Source: Chlamydia trachomatis (lineage in GTDB: Bacteria > Chlamydiota > Chlamydiia > Chlamydiales > 2-12-FULL-49-11). From it: 5,948 bases of DNA. A program made the position numbers and the translations under genes. Shown one piece after another: positions 1 through 5,411 of the stretch (positions are counted from its first letter, which is position 1; every line of letters starts with the position of its first letter). Below the pieces are notes generated by a model. It saw only the letters and a program-made list of their open reading frames with translations, ran no database searches and had not been told where the DNA came from. The stretch spans positions 1-5,948 of the forward strand of contig CAMBTZ010000086.1 of NCBI GenBank assembly GCA_945870925.1, read 5' to 3'.

Positions 1-225
1 AAATTCTCTATAAAGATTTTGCTGTACCGACGCATAAAAATGTTTGAAGGTTCGATAATTTGATTGATGAAACAGAACTACAATTGTCATCATTTCTGGA
101 GTGGTTAACTCAGGATCTGGGCCTCTTCGCGATTTTAAATTATCAATTAAATGAGTGTCCCAATCAGATTTAAATGTTTTCCAAAAATCATCAATGGAGC
201 AAAATAATTCAACCAAATCACGCAT
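1..225 (-). CDS. IS982-family transposase, N-terminal part (runs off the left edge)
   Basis: The minus strand is open from an ATG at 225-223 to the left edge, giving 75 residues that begin MRDLVELFCSIDDF and include RRGPDPELTTPEMMTIVVLF and HQSNYRTFKHFYASV. This is the typical start of IS982-type transposases: a short N-terminal helix, the 'S/T-x-x-E-(I/M)-M-T-I-V-(I/V)-L-F-H' stretch, then the 'Y-R-x-F-K-x-F-Y' motif. These are DDE enzymes that cut and join the element ends; the catalytic acidic residues would lie further left, outside the window. The start is supported by AGAGGT on the minus strand (plus positions 231-236), 5 nt before the ATG. The visible part is intact, but whether the whole gene is intact cannot be seen. 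The assignment rests on recalled family resemblance. Confidence 0.85.
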   Translation of the reverse strand, partial: MRDLVELFCSIDDFWKTFKSDWDTHLIDNLKSRRGPDPELTTPEMMTIVVLFHQSNYRTFKHFYASVQQNLYREF

Positions 226-228
226 GTT

Positions 229-284
229 AGACCTCTTTTGTAGATTGTTTTGTGAGAAGAAATATTTTATACAAACAGAGGTCT
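229..284 (-). promoter_or_regulatory. Inverted repeat in the transposase leader that sequesters its ribosome binding site
   Basis: Positions 229-242 (AGACCTCTTTTGTA) and 270-284 (TACAAACAGAGGTCT) are complementary except for one bulged base, with a 27-nt loop. In a leftward transcript the ribosome binding site AGAGGT (231-236) falls inside the stem. A possible -10 box, TATAAA on the minus strand (266-271), lies at the loop edge, so a transcript starting about 7 nt downstream would lack the outer arm and leave the site free. Only a transcript entering from outside would fold. This resembles the leader logic known for IS10 and IS50. No good -35 box is visible. The pairing is seen; the regulatory role is inferred. 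Confidence 0.5.
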
Positions 285-321
285 TTTTTATAGGAAAACT
301 TTTAATTTTTTATTTCAATGC

Positions 322-336
322 AAGCACGAAGTGCTT
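322..336. repeat. Short perfect hairpin (6-bp stem, 3-nt loop)
   Basis: AAGCAC and GTGCTT flank GAA, about 100 bp outside the transposase start. It is followed at 358-370 by a second palindrome, CGATCA-T-TGATCG. Both lie where an outer end of the insertion sequence could be, but no copy of the other end is in the window, so the element boundary cannot be set. There is no T-run suggesting a terminator. Confidence 0.35.
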
Positions 337-353
337 ACATATAGAGTCTTCTG

Positions 354-506
354 CTATCGATCATTGATCGGAGCAGCCATAAGCCGATTATGACAAAGGA
401 AAATCGTAGTTTGCAAGTCCGTAGGATCGCCAGAGGTGAAGCTGTATTGTATACGCGAATCCCGAAGCAAAATGCGATTTGCCAAAGTCAGAATAGGCCA
501 AATTAA
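354..506 (-). other. Gene-free GC-richer segment, possible coding remnant or dispersed repeat
   Basis: Between the transposase start (225) and the GT25 start (694) I find no convincing gene. Within this stretch, 371-500 is about 46% G+C, clearly richer than its AT-rich surroundings. The minus strand is open for 50 codons (506 down to a TAG at 356-354), reading for example FTSGDPTDLQTTIFLCHN and ending RLMAAPINDR, but there is no ATG near its upstream end and no ribosome binding site. The plus strand is also open from an ATG at 390 to a TAA at 504-506 (38 codons, basic). Neither frame is recognised. It may be the decayed end of a gene or a dispersed genomic repeat. Confidence 0.3.
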
Positions 507-526
507 TTAGTGAAAACAATATTGTT

Positions 527-626
527 ATCAATCTTATGAGAAATTACTTAAACCCGATACTCAGGTCATTAATCTATGAGTTCACCTGATTTTAGAAACT
601 CAGGTTCTTTGGGTCTAAGATTGATC
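527..626. repeat. About 100-bp inverted-repeat element, possibly MITE-like
   Basis: ATCAATCTTA at 527-536 is exactly complementary to TAAGATTGAT at 616-625. The pentamer TTGTT directly precedes the left arm (522-526) and recurs at 627-631, one base beyond the right arm, so a 100-bp unit with a 5-bp target duplication is possible. Inside, TCAGGT occurs at 561-566 and 600-605 and can pair with ACCTGA at 584-589 in two mutually exclusive hairpins; CTTAAACCC (547-555) is also nearly complementary to GGGTCTAAG (611-619). The repeats are seen; the mobile nature is inference, and such arms can arise by chance in AT-rich DNA. Confidence 0.35.
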
Positions 627-635
627 TTGTTTCCT

Positions 636-641
636 TATAAT
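636..641 (+). promoter_or_regulatory. Candidate -10 box for the glycosyltransferase operon
   Basis: A perfect TATAAT lies 53 bp before the ATG at 694. The sequence 16-18 bp upstream (around 612-619) does not resemble TTGACA, so only half of a sigma70-type promoter is visible. Transcription from here would start near 648 and give a leader of about 46 nt. The inverted repeats at 527-626 would then lie upstream of the transcript. Confidence 0.4.
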
Positions 642-661
642 TGGATTTGATAGGATCTCAC

Positions 662-715
662 ATGAGTTGTTTGAAATACAGGAAATTAATAACATGCAAA
701 ACTGTTTTAATATAG
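662..715 (+). CDS. Possible 17-residue leader peptide overlapping the GT25 gene start
   Basis: ATG at 662 opens a 17-codon frame (MSCLKYRKLITCKTVLI) ending with TAG at 713-715, in a different frame from the glycosyltransferase and overlapping its first codons. It has a well-spaced AGGA (652-655, 6 nt before the ATG), at least as good as the site for the main gene (AGGA at 680-683, 10 nt before 694). It could be a small translated leader that couples or dampens expression of the downstream gene, or simply chance. The peptide matches nothing I recognise. Confidence 0.2.
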   Translation: MSCLKYRKLITCKTVLI

Positions 716-2238
716 GAATAGTTTTTTGGTTTTTTTGTTTTGCCTGTTATGGATTTGAATCAGAGATTGTCGGAATTGACTCTATTTATTTGATCAATTT
801 AGACCGACGACCAGACAGACTTGAAGCTGTAAATAAGGAGCTTGAAAAGTTTGATCTTTATGCAAAGAGAATCTGCGCAGTTGATGGGAGAGGTATTGAA
901 TTTGAAAGAGCTCTCAAATTAGCATTGCCATATGCACAAGGAATGGCGGATGGGCGTTTAGCAAGTGTTTTGCTTGAGAATGGGCAGATGGCGTATGAGT
1001 TTTTAAATCAGTCATTAGTTGGTAAACCTGTTTTTTCTGAATTGATGAATTTGGGTGGTATTGGCTGTGCATTAAGCCATCTTTCTGTTCTTAAAGAGGC
1101 TTATGATTCTGGATACGAAACAATATGGGTATTAGAAGATGATATATGTGTGAAGAAAGATCCTCATATTCTTGCCTGTCATATAGTTCAATTAGATATA
1201 GAAACAGATGGAAACTGGGATGTTTTGTATACAGATTCAGATACATTTGGTAGAAAATCGCCCCAAATAAATAGTTTTTGGTGGATGTGGCGCCCGGATA
1301 TGGATGCATTCGATCTACCAATTTTTACCGAGCGAACAATTTTAAATGAATACATCACAAAAATAAGAACCAGAACATGTACACATTCAATGATTATAAG
1401 AAGATCAGGAATGAAAAAAATTTTAGACTACTTTGCAAACTATCATTTCTATCTTCCAATTGATCTTGAAATAGGATTTGTACCCGATATACAATTATTT
1501 ATGACCTCATACCCGATTGTGACAACTGAGAACAGTAGCGTTTCTGATATTAGAGGGGATGATTTTTATCTAGTTCCTTATGGAGAGAGTGATTGGGAAT
1601 TATATAAAAGATTTAATTTGGAAAATATTTACAAATTTCCCGGTTGGTGTGATTTAGTTAAAGCAAACCACTTGATGAACTTTATTATTGAGTATCAACC
1701 CAAGATGTGTGTAGAAATAGGAACATACGGCGGATCGACATCCTTTCCTATATTGTTAGCTCTAAAGTATCTAGACAATGGACATCTTTTTACAATTGAT
1801 GCATGGGAAAACTCTGAGGCAGTAATCGGATTTAAACCGAGTGATAAATGTTACTCATTTTGGAAAACACTTGATTTTCAAGGTATAAAAAATGTTTTTA
1901 TAAATCAAATAGATGAATTAGATTTAAATAATTGGTGCACTGTTTTGAATAAAACCTCTTATGATGCTTCTAATGACTTTATTGATAACACGATAGATAT
2001 GCTATATATAGATGGTAATTTTTCAGAAAGAGGAATTACACAAGACCTTATTAAATACTATCCGAAAGTAAAAAATGGTGGCTACATTTGGATTAACGAT
2101 TCTCATTATCCAACAAAAGTATCTACTATCAAATTTTTAAGCGACGAGGCGGTCTATTTAAAAGATGAATCACTAGAAAATAGATGTATTGTGTTTCAAA
2201 AGAAGTCTGTAAAAAATCCTTTAAAATCCGAAATTTAG
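694..2238 (+). CDS. GT25-family glycosyltransferase fused to a SAM-dependent methyltransferase domain
   Basis: This gene encodes 514 residues from the ATG at 694. An in-frame TTG at 667 would add nine polar residues ahead of a hydrophobic N-terminus, so ATG is preferred, with AGGA at 680-683. Residues 1-20 are hydrophobic (IGIVFWFFCFACYG), suggesting a signal peptide or anchor. Residues about 28-290 read as a GT25 domain: IYLINLDRRPDRL (31-43), GCALSHLSVLKEA (124-136), the acidic metal/nucleotide-sugar motif LEDD (147-150), THSMIIRRSG (230-239) and LPIDLEIGF (254-262). GT25 includes bacterial LPS galactosyltransferases and animal collagen galactosyltransferases. Residues about 320-505 look like a class I methyltransferase (Methyltransf_24-like): VEIGTYGGSTS (340-350), TIDAWE (367-372), MLYIDGNF (436-443) and GGYIWINDS (462-470). 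It probably adds a hexose and methylates a sugar or nearby group. The acceptor is unknown; the collagen-like product of the convergent unit is a candidate. The next gene starts 37 bp downstream. Confidence 0.82.
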   Translation: MQNCFNIGIVFWFFCFACYGFESEIVGIDSIYLINLDRRPDRLEAVNKELEKFDLYAKRICAVDGRGIEFERALKLALPYAQGMADGRLASVLLENGQMAYEFLNQSLVGKPVFSELMNLGGIGCALSHLSVLKEAYDSGYETIWVLEDDICVKKDPHILACHIVQLDIETDGNWDVLYTDSDTFGRKSPQINSFWWMWRPDMDAFDLPIFTERTILNEYITKIRTRTCTHSMIIRRSGMKKILDYFANYHFYLPIDLEIGFVPDIQLFMTSYPIVTTENSSVSDIRGDDFYLVPYGESDWELYKRFNLENIYKFPGWCDLVKANHLMNFIIEYQPKMCVEIGTYGGSTSFPILLALKYLDNGHLFTIDAWENSEAVIGFKPSDKCYSFWKTLDFQGIKNVFINQIDELDLNNWCTVLNKTSYDASNDFIDNTIDMLYIDGNFSERGITQDLIKYYPKVKNGGYIWINDSHYPTKVSTIKFLSDEAVYLKDESLENRCIVFQKKSVKNPLKSEI

Positions 2239-2260
2239 GTTCTTAGATAATTGACACTTG

Positions 2261-2266
2261 AGGAGG
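2261..2266 (+). promoter_or_regulatory. Strong ribosome binding site that fixes the start of the GT-B gene
   Basis: AGGAGG lies 9 nt before the ATG at 2276. The longer open frame from a TTG at 2258 would translate through this site itself, so 2276 is the better start. It is the best ribosome binding site in the window. Confidence 0.75.
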
Positions 2267-2275
2267 TATTCAGAA

Positions 2276-3328
2276 ATGAGAGACTTATGGATTGTTTTAA
2301 TACTCTTGCTCGTGCATCCACACATATACCCAAACAACCTAAAAACCAAATTTTCAGCTTGTTTGGGTATAAGTGAAGCTAGATCTTTTAAGGTGAATAT
2401 ATTTAGCATAAATAATGGAAGGGGATTAGAGGCTGATCGGATAATTCTTAAATCTGCACTTGAGTTATTTGGTTGTGAAGTGATTGATAAAGAGTATTAT
2501 AATCTTATTCAAGATGATGAGCCTAGAGTTGATGTCAATATTTTTATAAATACAATTTTTCCCCAGTTTTTTTCTTGTGCTAAGTTCAATTGGTTTATAC
2601 CAAATCCTGAATGCTATTGGCAGGATCCGAATTTATTGGAAAATGTTGATTTAATTTTAGCTAGAACAATCGAGGTAGAGAAGATATTTCAACCACTTGT
2701 AAAAAAAATTTATTTTCTTGGATTTTCTAGTTATGATTGTTATAGGGATGATATTTTAAAAAACAGTTACTCTTGTCTTCATCTAGCAGGAGGAAGTAAT
2801 AGAAAGGGCTCCCATAGCGTTGAAGAGGCGTGGTTAAATAAAGAAAAGATGCCTCCTATTACAGTTATTGGATATAAAATGTTTAATGAAGATATGTGTT
2901 TGCTGCAGAGAGTGCCAACTGATAAATTGCGCTATTTTCAAAATAGTTTAGGAATTCATGTTTGTCCAAGCGAAGTAGAAGGGTATGGGCACTATATTAT
3001 GGAAGCGATGTCTGCAAAAGCTGTTGTAATTACAACAAATGCAGCTCCAATGAATGAGTTTATTCAAGATCCAAGGTGTTTAGTTGCTTATTATAAGAAG
3101 TTTCCATGTGCGCTTGGAATTCGGTATTTTGTAGAACCTGAAAAATTAATGGAGATAGTTCAAAATATTATCCTGCTTTCAGAAGAAGAATTAAGGGAAA
3201 TAGGGGACAAAAATAGGGATGTTTATCTAAAAAAAACAGAAGAGTTCTATACTAATTTAGAAAATTTACTAATTCAAACTGCTTTAGAACTCGAGGGTGA
3301 GAGAGGCGATAGCACCGGAAAAGGATAG
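2276..3328 (+). CDS. GT-B fold glycosyltransferase, GT4-like
   Basis: This gene encodes 350 residues from the ATG at 2276. The C-terminal half carries the GT4-type nucleotide-sugar binding region: HLAGGSNRKGSHSVEEAW (169-186) opens the second Rossmann-like lobe, and CPSEVEGYGHYIMEAMS (230-246) contains the E-x7-E motif (E235, E243), followed by a VVITTNAAPMNEF stretch (250-262). The N-terminal lobe (about 38-150) is less conserved and is presumably the acceptor side. Residues 4-18 (LWIVLILLLVHPHIY) are hydrophobic, as in the preceding glycosyltransferase, which is unusual for an enzyme using cytosolic nucleotide sugars. It is probably co-transcribed with the GT25 gene and may act on the same glycan. 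The last 14 residues (337-350, LELEGERGDSTGKG) are encoded opposite the end of the convergent outer-membrane gene and look like an extension by read-through of a lost stop. Sugar and acceptor cannot be told. Confidence 0.78.
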   Translation: MRDLWIVLILLLVHPHIYPNNLKTKFSACLGISEARSFKVNIFSINNGRGLEADRIILKSALELFGCEVIDKEYYNLIQDDEPRVDVNIFINTIFPQFFSCAKFNWFIPNPECYWQDPNLLENVDLILARTIEVEKIFQPLVKKIYFLGFSSYDCYRDDILKNSYSCLHLAGGSNRKGSHSVEEAWLNKEKMPPITVIGYKMFNEDMCLLQRVPTDKLRYFQNSLGIHVCPSEVEGYGHYIMEAMSAKAVVITTNAAPMNEFIQDPRCLVAYYKKFPCALGIRYFVEPEKLMEIVQNIILLSEEELREIGDKNRDVYLKKTEEFYTNLENLLIQTALELEGERGDSTGKG

Positions 3329-4432
3329 ATTGCCGTAATTTGTCCCTAAGCGATTTTGGTTAAAAAACTGGTGGTTTTCAAGGGCTAATTTTGTAATAAT
3401 GCGAGCACTATCTTTAATGACAATTTGCCACGATATTCCAAGTGTTAGATCGATATTAAAATCAAAAGCGTCCATATCTTTTTTTAATGAGAAATAAAGG
3501 TTGCTTGGCACAGCTTCGGGAGTTACTATTTCTTTATCGTTAAAGCTCAAGTGGTAAGCTCCGTATAGTAAGCTCGTTGCGGCAGTCCCGTAAAAACTAA
3601 ATCCTTGTCCAACTTTTAAGTTTGTGTTTAGGCCAAGGAGAGGTCCAAGTCCATAAAAACGCTCCTTATCATTAAATGTTCTTGAGTCAGTGCCAGTTCC
3701 GGGTGGTGTAAATATAACGTTTGTAACAACTTCTGAAAATAGTTTTTGAATAATGATAGTTCCGCGAAGGCCAAGGTATGGTTTTAAAGTGCAGACTGAA
3801 TTGATAATTCCAGAATAGGCGGTAATTAAATCGCCCTGATTCAGTTTAACTCTCCATTTACTGTGGTTAATTTCTTTATAACCACTCCCTTGAAAATAGG
3901 TCCATAATGCATCAATTTCCCAAGGATTTGATGAAAATAGATAGCTTGCTCCAATCCGATAGCCAACATTCCACTTAAAATGCGGGTCGCAATCATACTC
4001 GGTTAAAAATGAAGTTGTCACATTATTAGTGGTAGTTTGAGCAATGGATCCTGTACCAAAATTGCTTGATAAAGCAGAGACTTGGGGTACCCAATAAAGT
4101 AGATCGCCTAATAACTGAAAATGGGGGGTGTATTTTTCTCTAGTGTTAGTAGGAATAAGATCTGACCGTTTATTTTTATAGCCAAACCAACTTAATAATC
4201 GGTAAGTCGTTTTAGCTAAAATATGATCTTCGTTACCTAAAACTAAGCTGGTTTTTTCTGGCTGATTAGACCTATTTGTTTGATCAGATATCGGATCAAA
4301 TTGTTCTTCAGCAAGTTCACTAGATGCTACAAAAATTAAATTCGCATTTAACTCTTCACTTCCTGCTTTTAAATGTCCAGCATGTAGAATGTATATAAAG
4401 TTTAGTATAAGTAATTTTTTTTTCTTATTCAT
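3284..4432 (-). CDS. Lpg1974-type / MOMP-like outer-membrane beta-barrel protein
   Basis: This gene encodes 382 residues. The N-terminus MNKKKK followed by LLILNFIYIL (7-16) is a signal peptide, with cleavage plausible after LKA (23). A polar linker (24-100) precedes the barrel. The barrel shows the recurring pattern of this family: HFQLLGDLLYWVPQ (104-117), KWNVGYRIGASYLF (153-166), WEIDALWTYFQ (171-181), KWRVKLNQGDL (192-202), LKPYLGLRGTIIIQK (216-230), FYGLGPLLGLNT (259-270), GFSFYGTAATSLLYG (277-291) and FDFNIDLTLGISW (323-335). It ends in alternating residues with a terminal Phe (SLTLEF), the classic signal for barrel insertion by the BAM complex. The likely role is a pore or abundant surface protein. 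It starts 21 bp after the collagen-like gene, with AGGA 5 nt before the ATG, so co-transcription is likely. Its 3' end overlaps the convergent glycosyltransferase gene by 45 bp. A run of nine A encodes Lys4-6. Confidence 0.82.
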   Translation of the reverse strand: MNKKKKLLILNFIYILHAGHLKAGSEELNANLIFVASSELAEEQFDPISDQTNRSNQPEKTSLVLGNEDHILAKTTYRLLSWFGYKNKRSDLIPTNTREKYTPHFQLLGDLLYWVPQVSALSSNFGTGSIAQTTTNNVTTSFLTEYDCDPHFKWNVGYRIGASYLFSSNPWEIDALWTYFQGSGYKEINHSKWRVKLNQGDLITAYSGIINSVCTLKPYLGLRGTIIIQKLFSEVVTNVIFTPPGTGTDSRTFNDKERFYGLGPLLGLNTNLKVGQGFSFYGTAATSLLYGAYHLSFNDKEIVTPEAVPSNLYFSLKKDMDAFDFNIDLTLGISWQIVIKDSARIITKLALENHQFFNQNRLGTNYGNLSFSGAIASLTLEF

Positions 4433-4453
4433 TCATATCCTGAAGATTAGTTT

Positions 4454-5359
4454 TTAATTTAAGAGTTCTATGTAAAGGCTAACTGTTGTTGATCCAGATC
4501 CGGCATCTAAATAGATGTAATTATTTGCATTAAAGGGTGCAGGGCCAAGATAAATTGTTTCGTTCGCAGTGCAAGTAATAGCGCATGTTCTTGAATATAC
4601 ATAAGGAGAAGTAAGTGTTGCTCCTAAAACGGGTAAATTTAGAGCAGCATCTGTTCCGACGATCGCGGAACTTCCATCGCCTTTCCATAGACTAACAAAT
4701 GCAACTTCAACGCCAGTTCCAATTTGGACTGGGTTAGGATAAGTTACAGTAACTTGATAGGAAATTAAATAGGTTCCTGGGGTAGTCGTAATTATATGTC
4801 CTTGTAAAATATTATCAAGGTTAATATTGCCATTAAGAGAAGTGGCTCCAGTTCGATTGAATGTAATTGGAAAATAATCATATGAAGTATCTGTACTGTA
4901 AATATAAGCGTAAGAAGTTCTGGAGACAGGGCCTGTAGGTCCTGTTACTCCAGTAGCGCCTGTATCACCGGTAGCTCCAGTAGAGCCTGCTATCCCTGTA
5001 GCACCTGTCGAACCAGTAATGCCTGTAGCACCCGTATCACCGGTAGCGCCAGTAGAACCTGCTATTCCAGTAGCACCTGTCGAACCAGTAATACCTGTAG
5101 CTCCAGTAGAGCCGGTAATGCCTGCGGCTCCAGTAGAGCCTGTTATTCCAGTAGCACCTGTATCACCGGTAGCGCCAGTAGAACCTGCTATTCCAGTAGC
5201 ACCCGTATCACCGGTAGCGCCTCTATCGCCTGCAGGTCCTGCACCGCCTACGGTTGAAGTATTGTATCGATTATCAGTTATAGGGCCGCCAGAGGCATTT
5301 GCAGTTTGTGTAGTTATTAGAGGTAGCGTGACTGCGATAATGTGAAATATTTTTTTCAT
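4454..5359 (-). CDS. Secreted collagen-like protein with C1q/BclA-like head
   Basis: This gene encodes 301 residues. Residues 1-22 form a signal peptide (MKKIFHIIAVTLPLI, cleavage after ANA). A short polar segment (23-40) leads into 35 uninterrupted Gly-X-Y triplets (41-145), built mostly from GAT, GDT, GIT/GIA and GST. Thr fills 28 of 35 Y positions; there are only three Pro, all at X, and no Lys. Residues 146-301 form a beta-rich head with PGTYLISYQVTVT (194-206) near its centre, resembling the C-terminal trimerisation heads of BclA-type exosporium collagens and C1q/TNF-like domains; C259 and C263 could form a disulfide. The expected product is a trimeric stalk with a globular head outside the inner membrane. 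The Thr-rich repeat is a good substrate for O-glycosylation, as in BclA, and glycosyltransferase genes flank it. The start is supported by AGGA 5 nt upstream. The collagen call is firm; the head assignment is moderate. Confidence 0.88.
   Translation of the reverse strand: MKKIFHIIAVTLPLITTQTANASGGPITDNRYNTSTVGGAGPAGDRGATGDTGATGIAGSTGATGDTGATGITGSTGAAGITGSTGATGITGSTGATGIAGSTGATGDTGATGITGSTGATGIAGSTGATGDTGATGVTGPTGPVSRTSYAYIYSTDTSYDYFPITFNRTGATSLNGNINLDNILQGHIITTTPGTYLISYQVTVTYPNPVQIGTGVEVAFVSLWKGDGSSAIVGTDAALNLPVLGATLTSPYVYSRTCAITCTANETIYLGPAPFNANNYIYLDAGSGSTTVSLYIELLN
4925..5239 (-). repeat. Tandem repeat encoding the Gly-X-Y collagen stalk
   Basis: The 315 bp encode 35 triplets. From residue 47 they resolve into two alternating modules ending in GST: a 27-bp unit (GAT-GI[T/A]-GST) and a 45-bp unit (GAT-GDT-GAT-GI[A/T]-GST). 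An exact 44-bp direct copy occurs at 5034-5077 and 5160-5203, 126 bp (42 codons) apart. Such near-identical in-frame units can gain or lose copies by slippage or recombination without breaking the reading frame. Confidence 0.85.
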
Positions 5360-5377
5360 TATTTTCCTTTAAAAAAA

Positions 5378-5406
5378 ATACTACTATTATAATTTATGGA
5401 TGTCAA
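5378..5406 (-). promoter_or_regulatory. Candidate promoter for the collagen-like gene
   Basis: On the minus strand a perfect -35 box TTGACA (5401-5406) is followed after 17 bp by TAGTAT (5378-5383, 4 of 6 matches to TATAAT). A perfect TATAAT also occurs at 5386-5391, only 9 bp from TTGACA, so it would need another, weaker -35 box. Either would start transcription shortly before the collagen-like gene, right after the stop of the upstream glycosyltransferase gene. The collagen-like gene and the barrel gene could thus be expressed together, independently of the upstream gene. Confidence 0.55.
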
Positions 5407-5411
5407 ATATT

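Noticed and set aside
155..367. Open frame of 70 codons on the plus strand
   Set aside because: It runs antisense through the recognisable IS982-type transposase start and its leader; its product has no recognisable features.
561..605. Three-arm alternative hairpins resembling an attenuator or riboswitch
   Set aside because: Arms are only 6 bp, there is no terminator T-run, and the likely -10 box at 636-641 lies downstream, so the structure would not be in the operon's transcript.
1091..1321. Open frame of 76 codons on the minus strand
   Set aside because: It lies entirely inside the GT25 domain, whose conserved motifs on the plus strand explain the sequence.
2221..2409. Open frame of 62 codons on the minus strand
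   Set aside because: It is a shadow across the GT25/GT-B junction, opposite a clear ribosome binding site and start codon.
4925..5239. Regularly spaced repeats that might suggest a CRISPR array
   Set aside because: Units are 27 and 45 bp, contiguous, without unique spacers, and encode in-frame collagen triplets.
5019..5345. Proline-rich repeat frame (PVAPVEP-like) on the plus strand
   Set aside because: It is the exact antisense of the Gly-X-Y repeat; the minus strand has a signal peptide, ribosome binding site, promoter and folded head domain.
5360..5380. T-run on the minus strand (eight A on plus, 5371-5378) as a terminator for the TPR glycosyltransferase gene
   Set aside because: No GC-rich stem precedes it, and it fits the start region of the candidate collagen-gene promoter instead.
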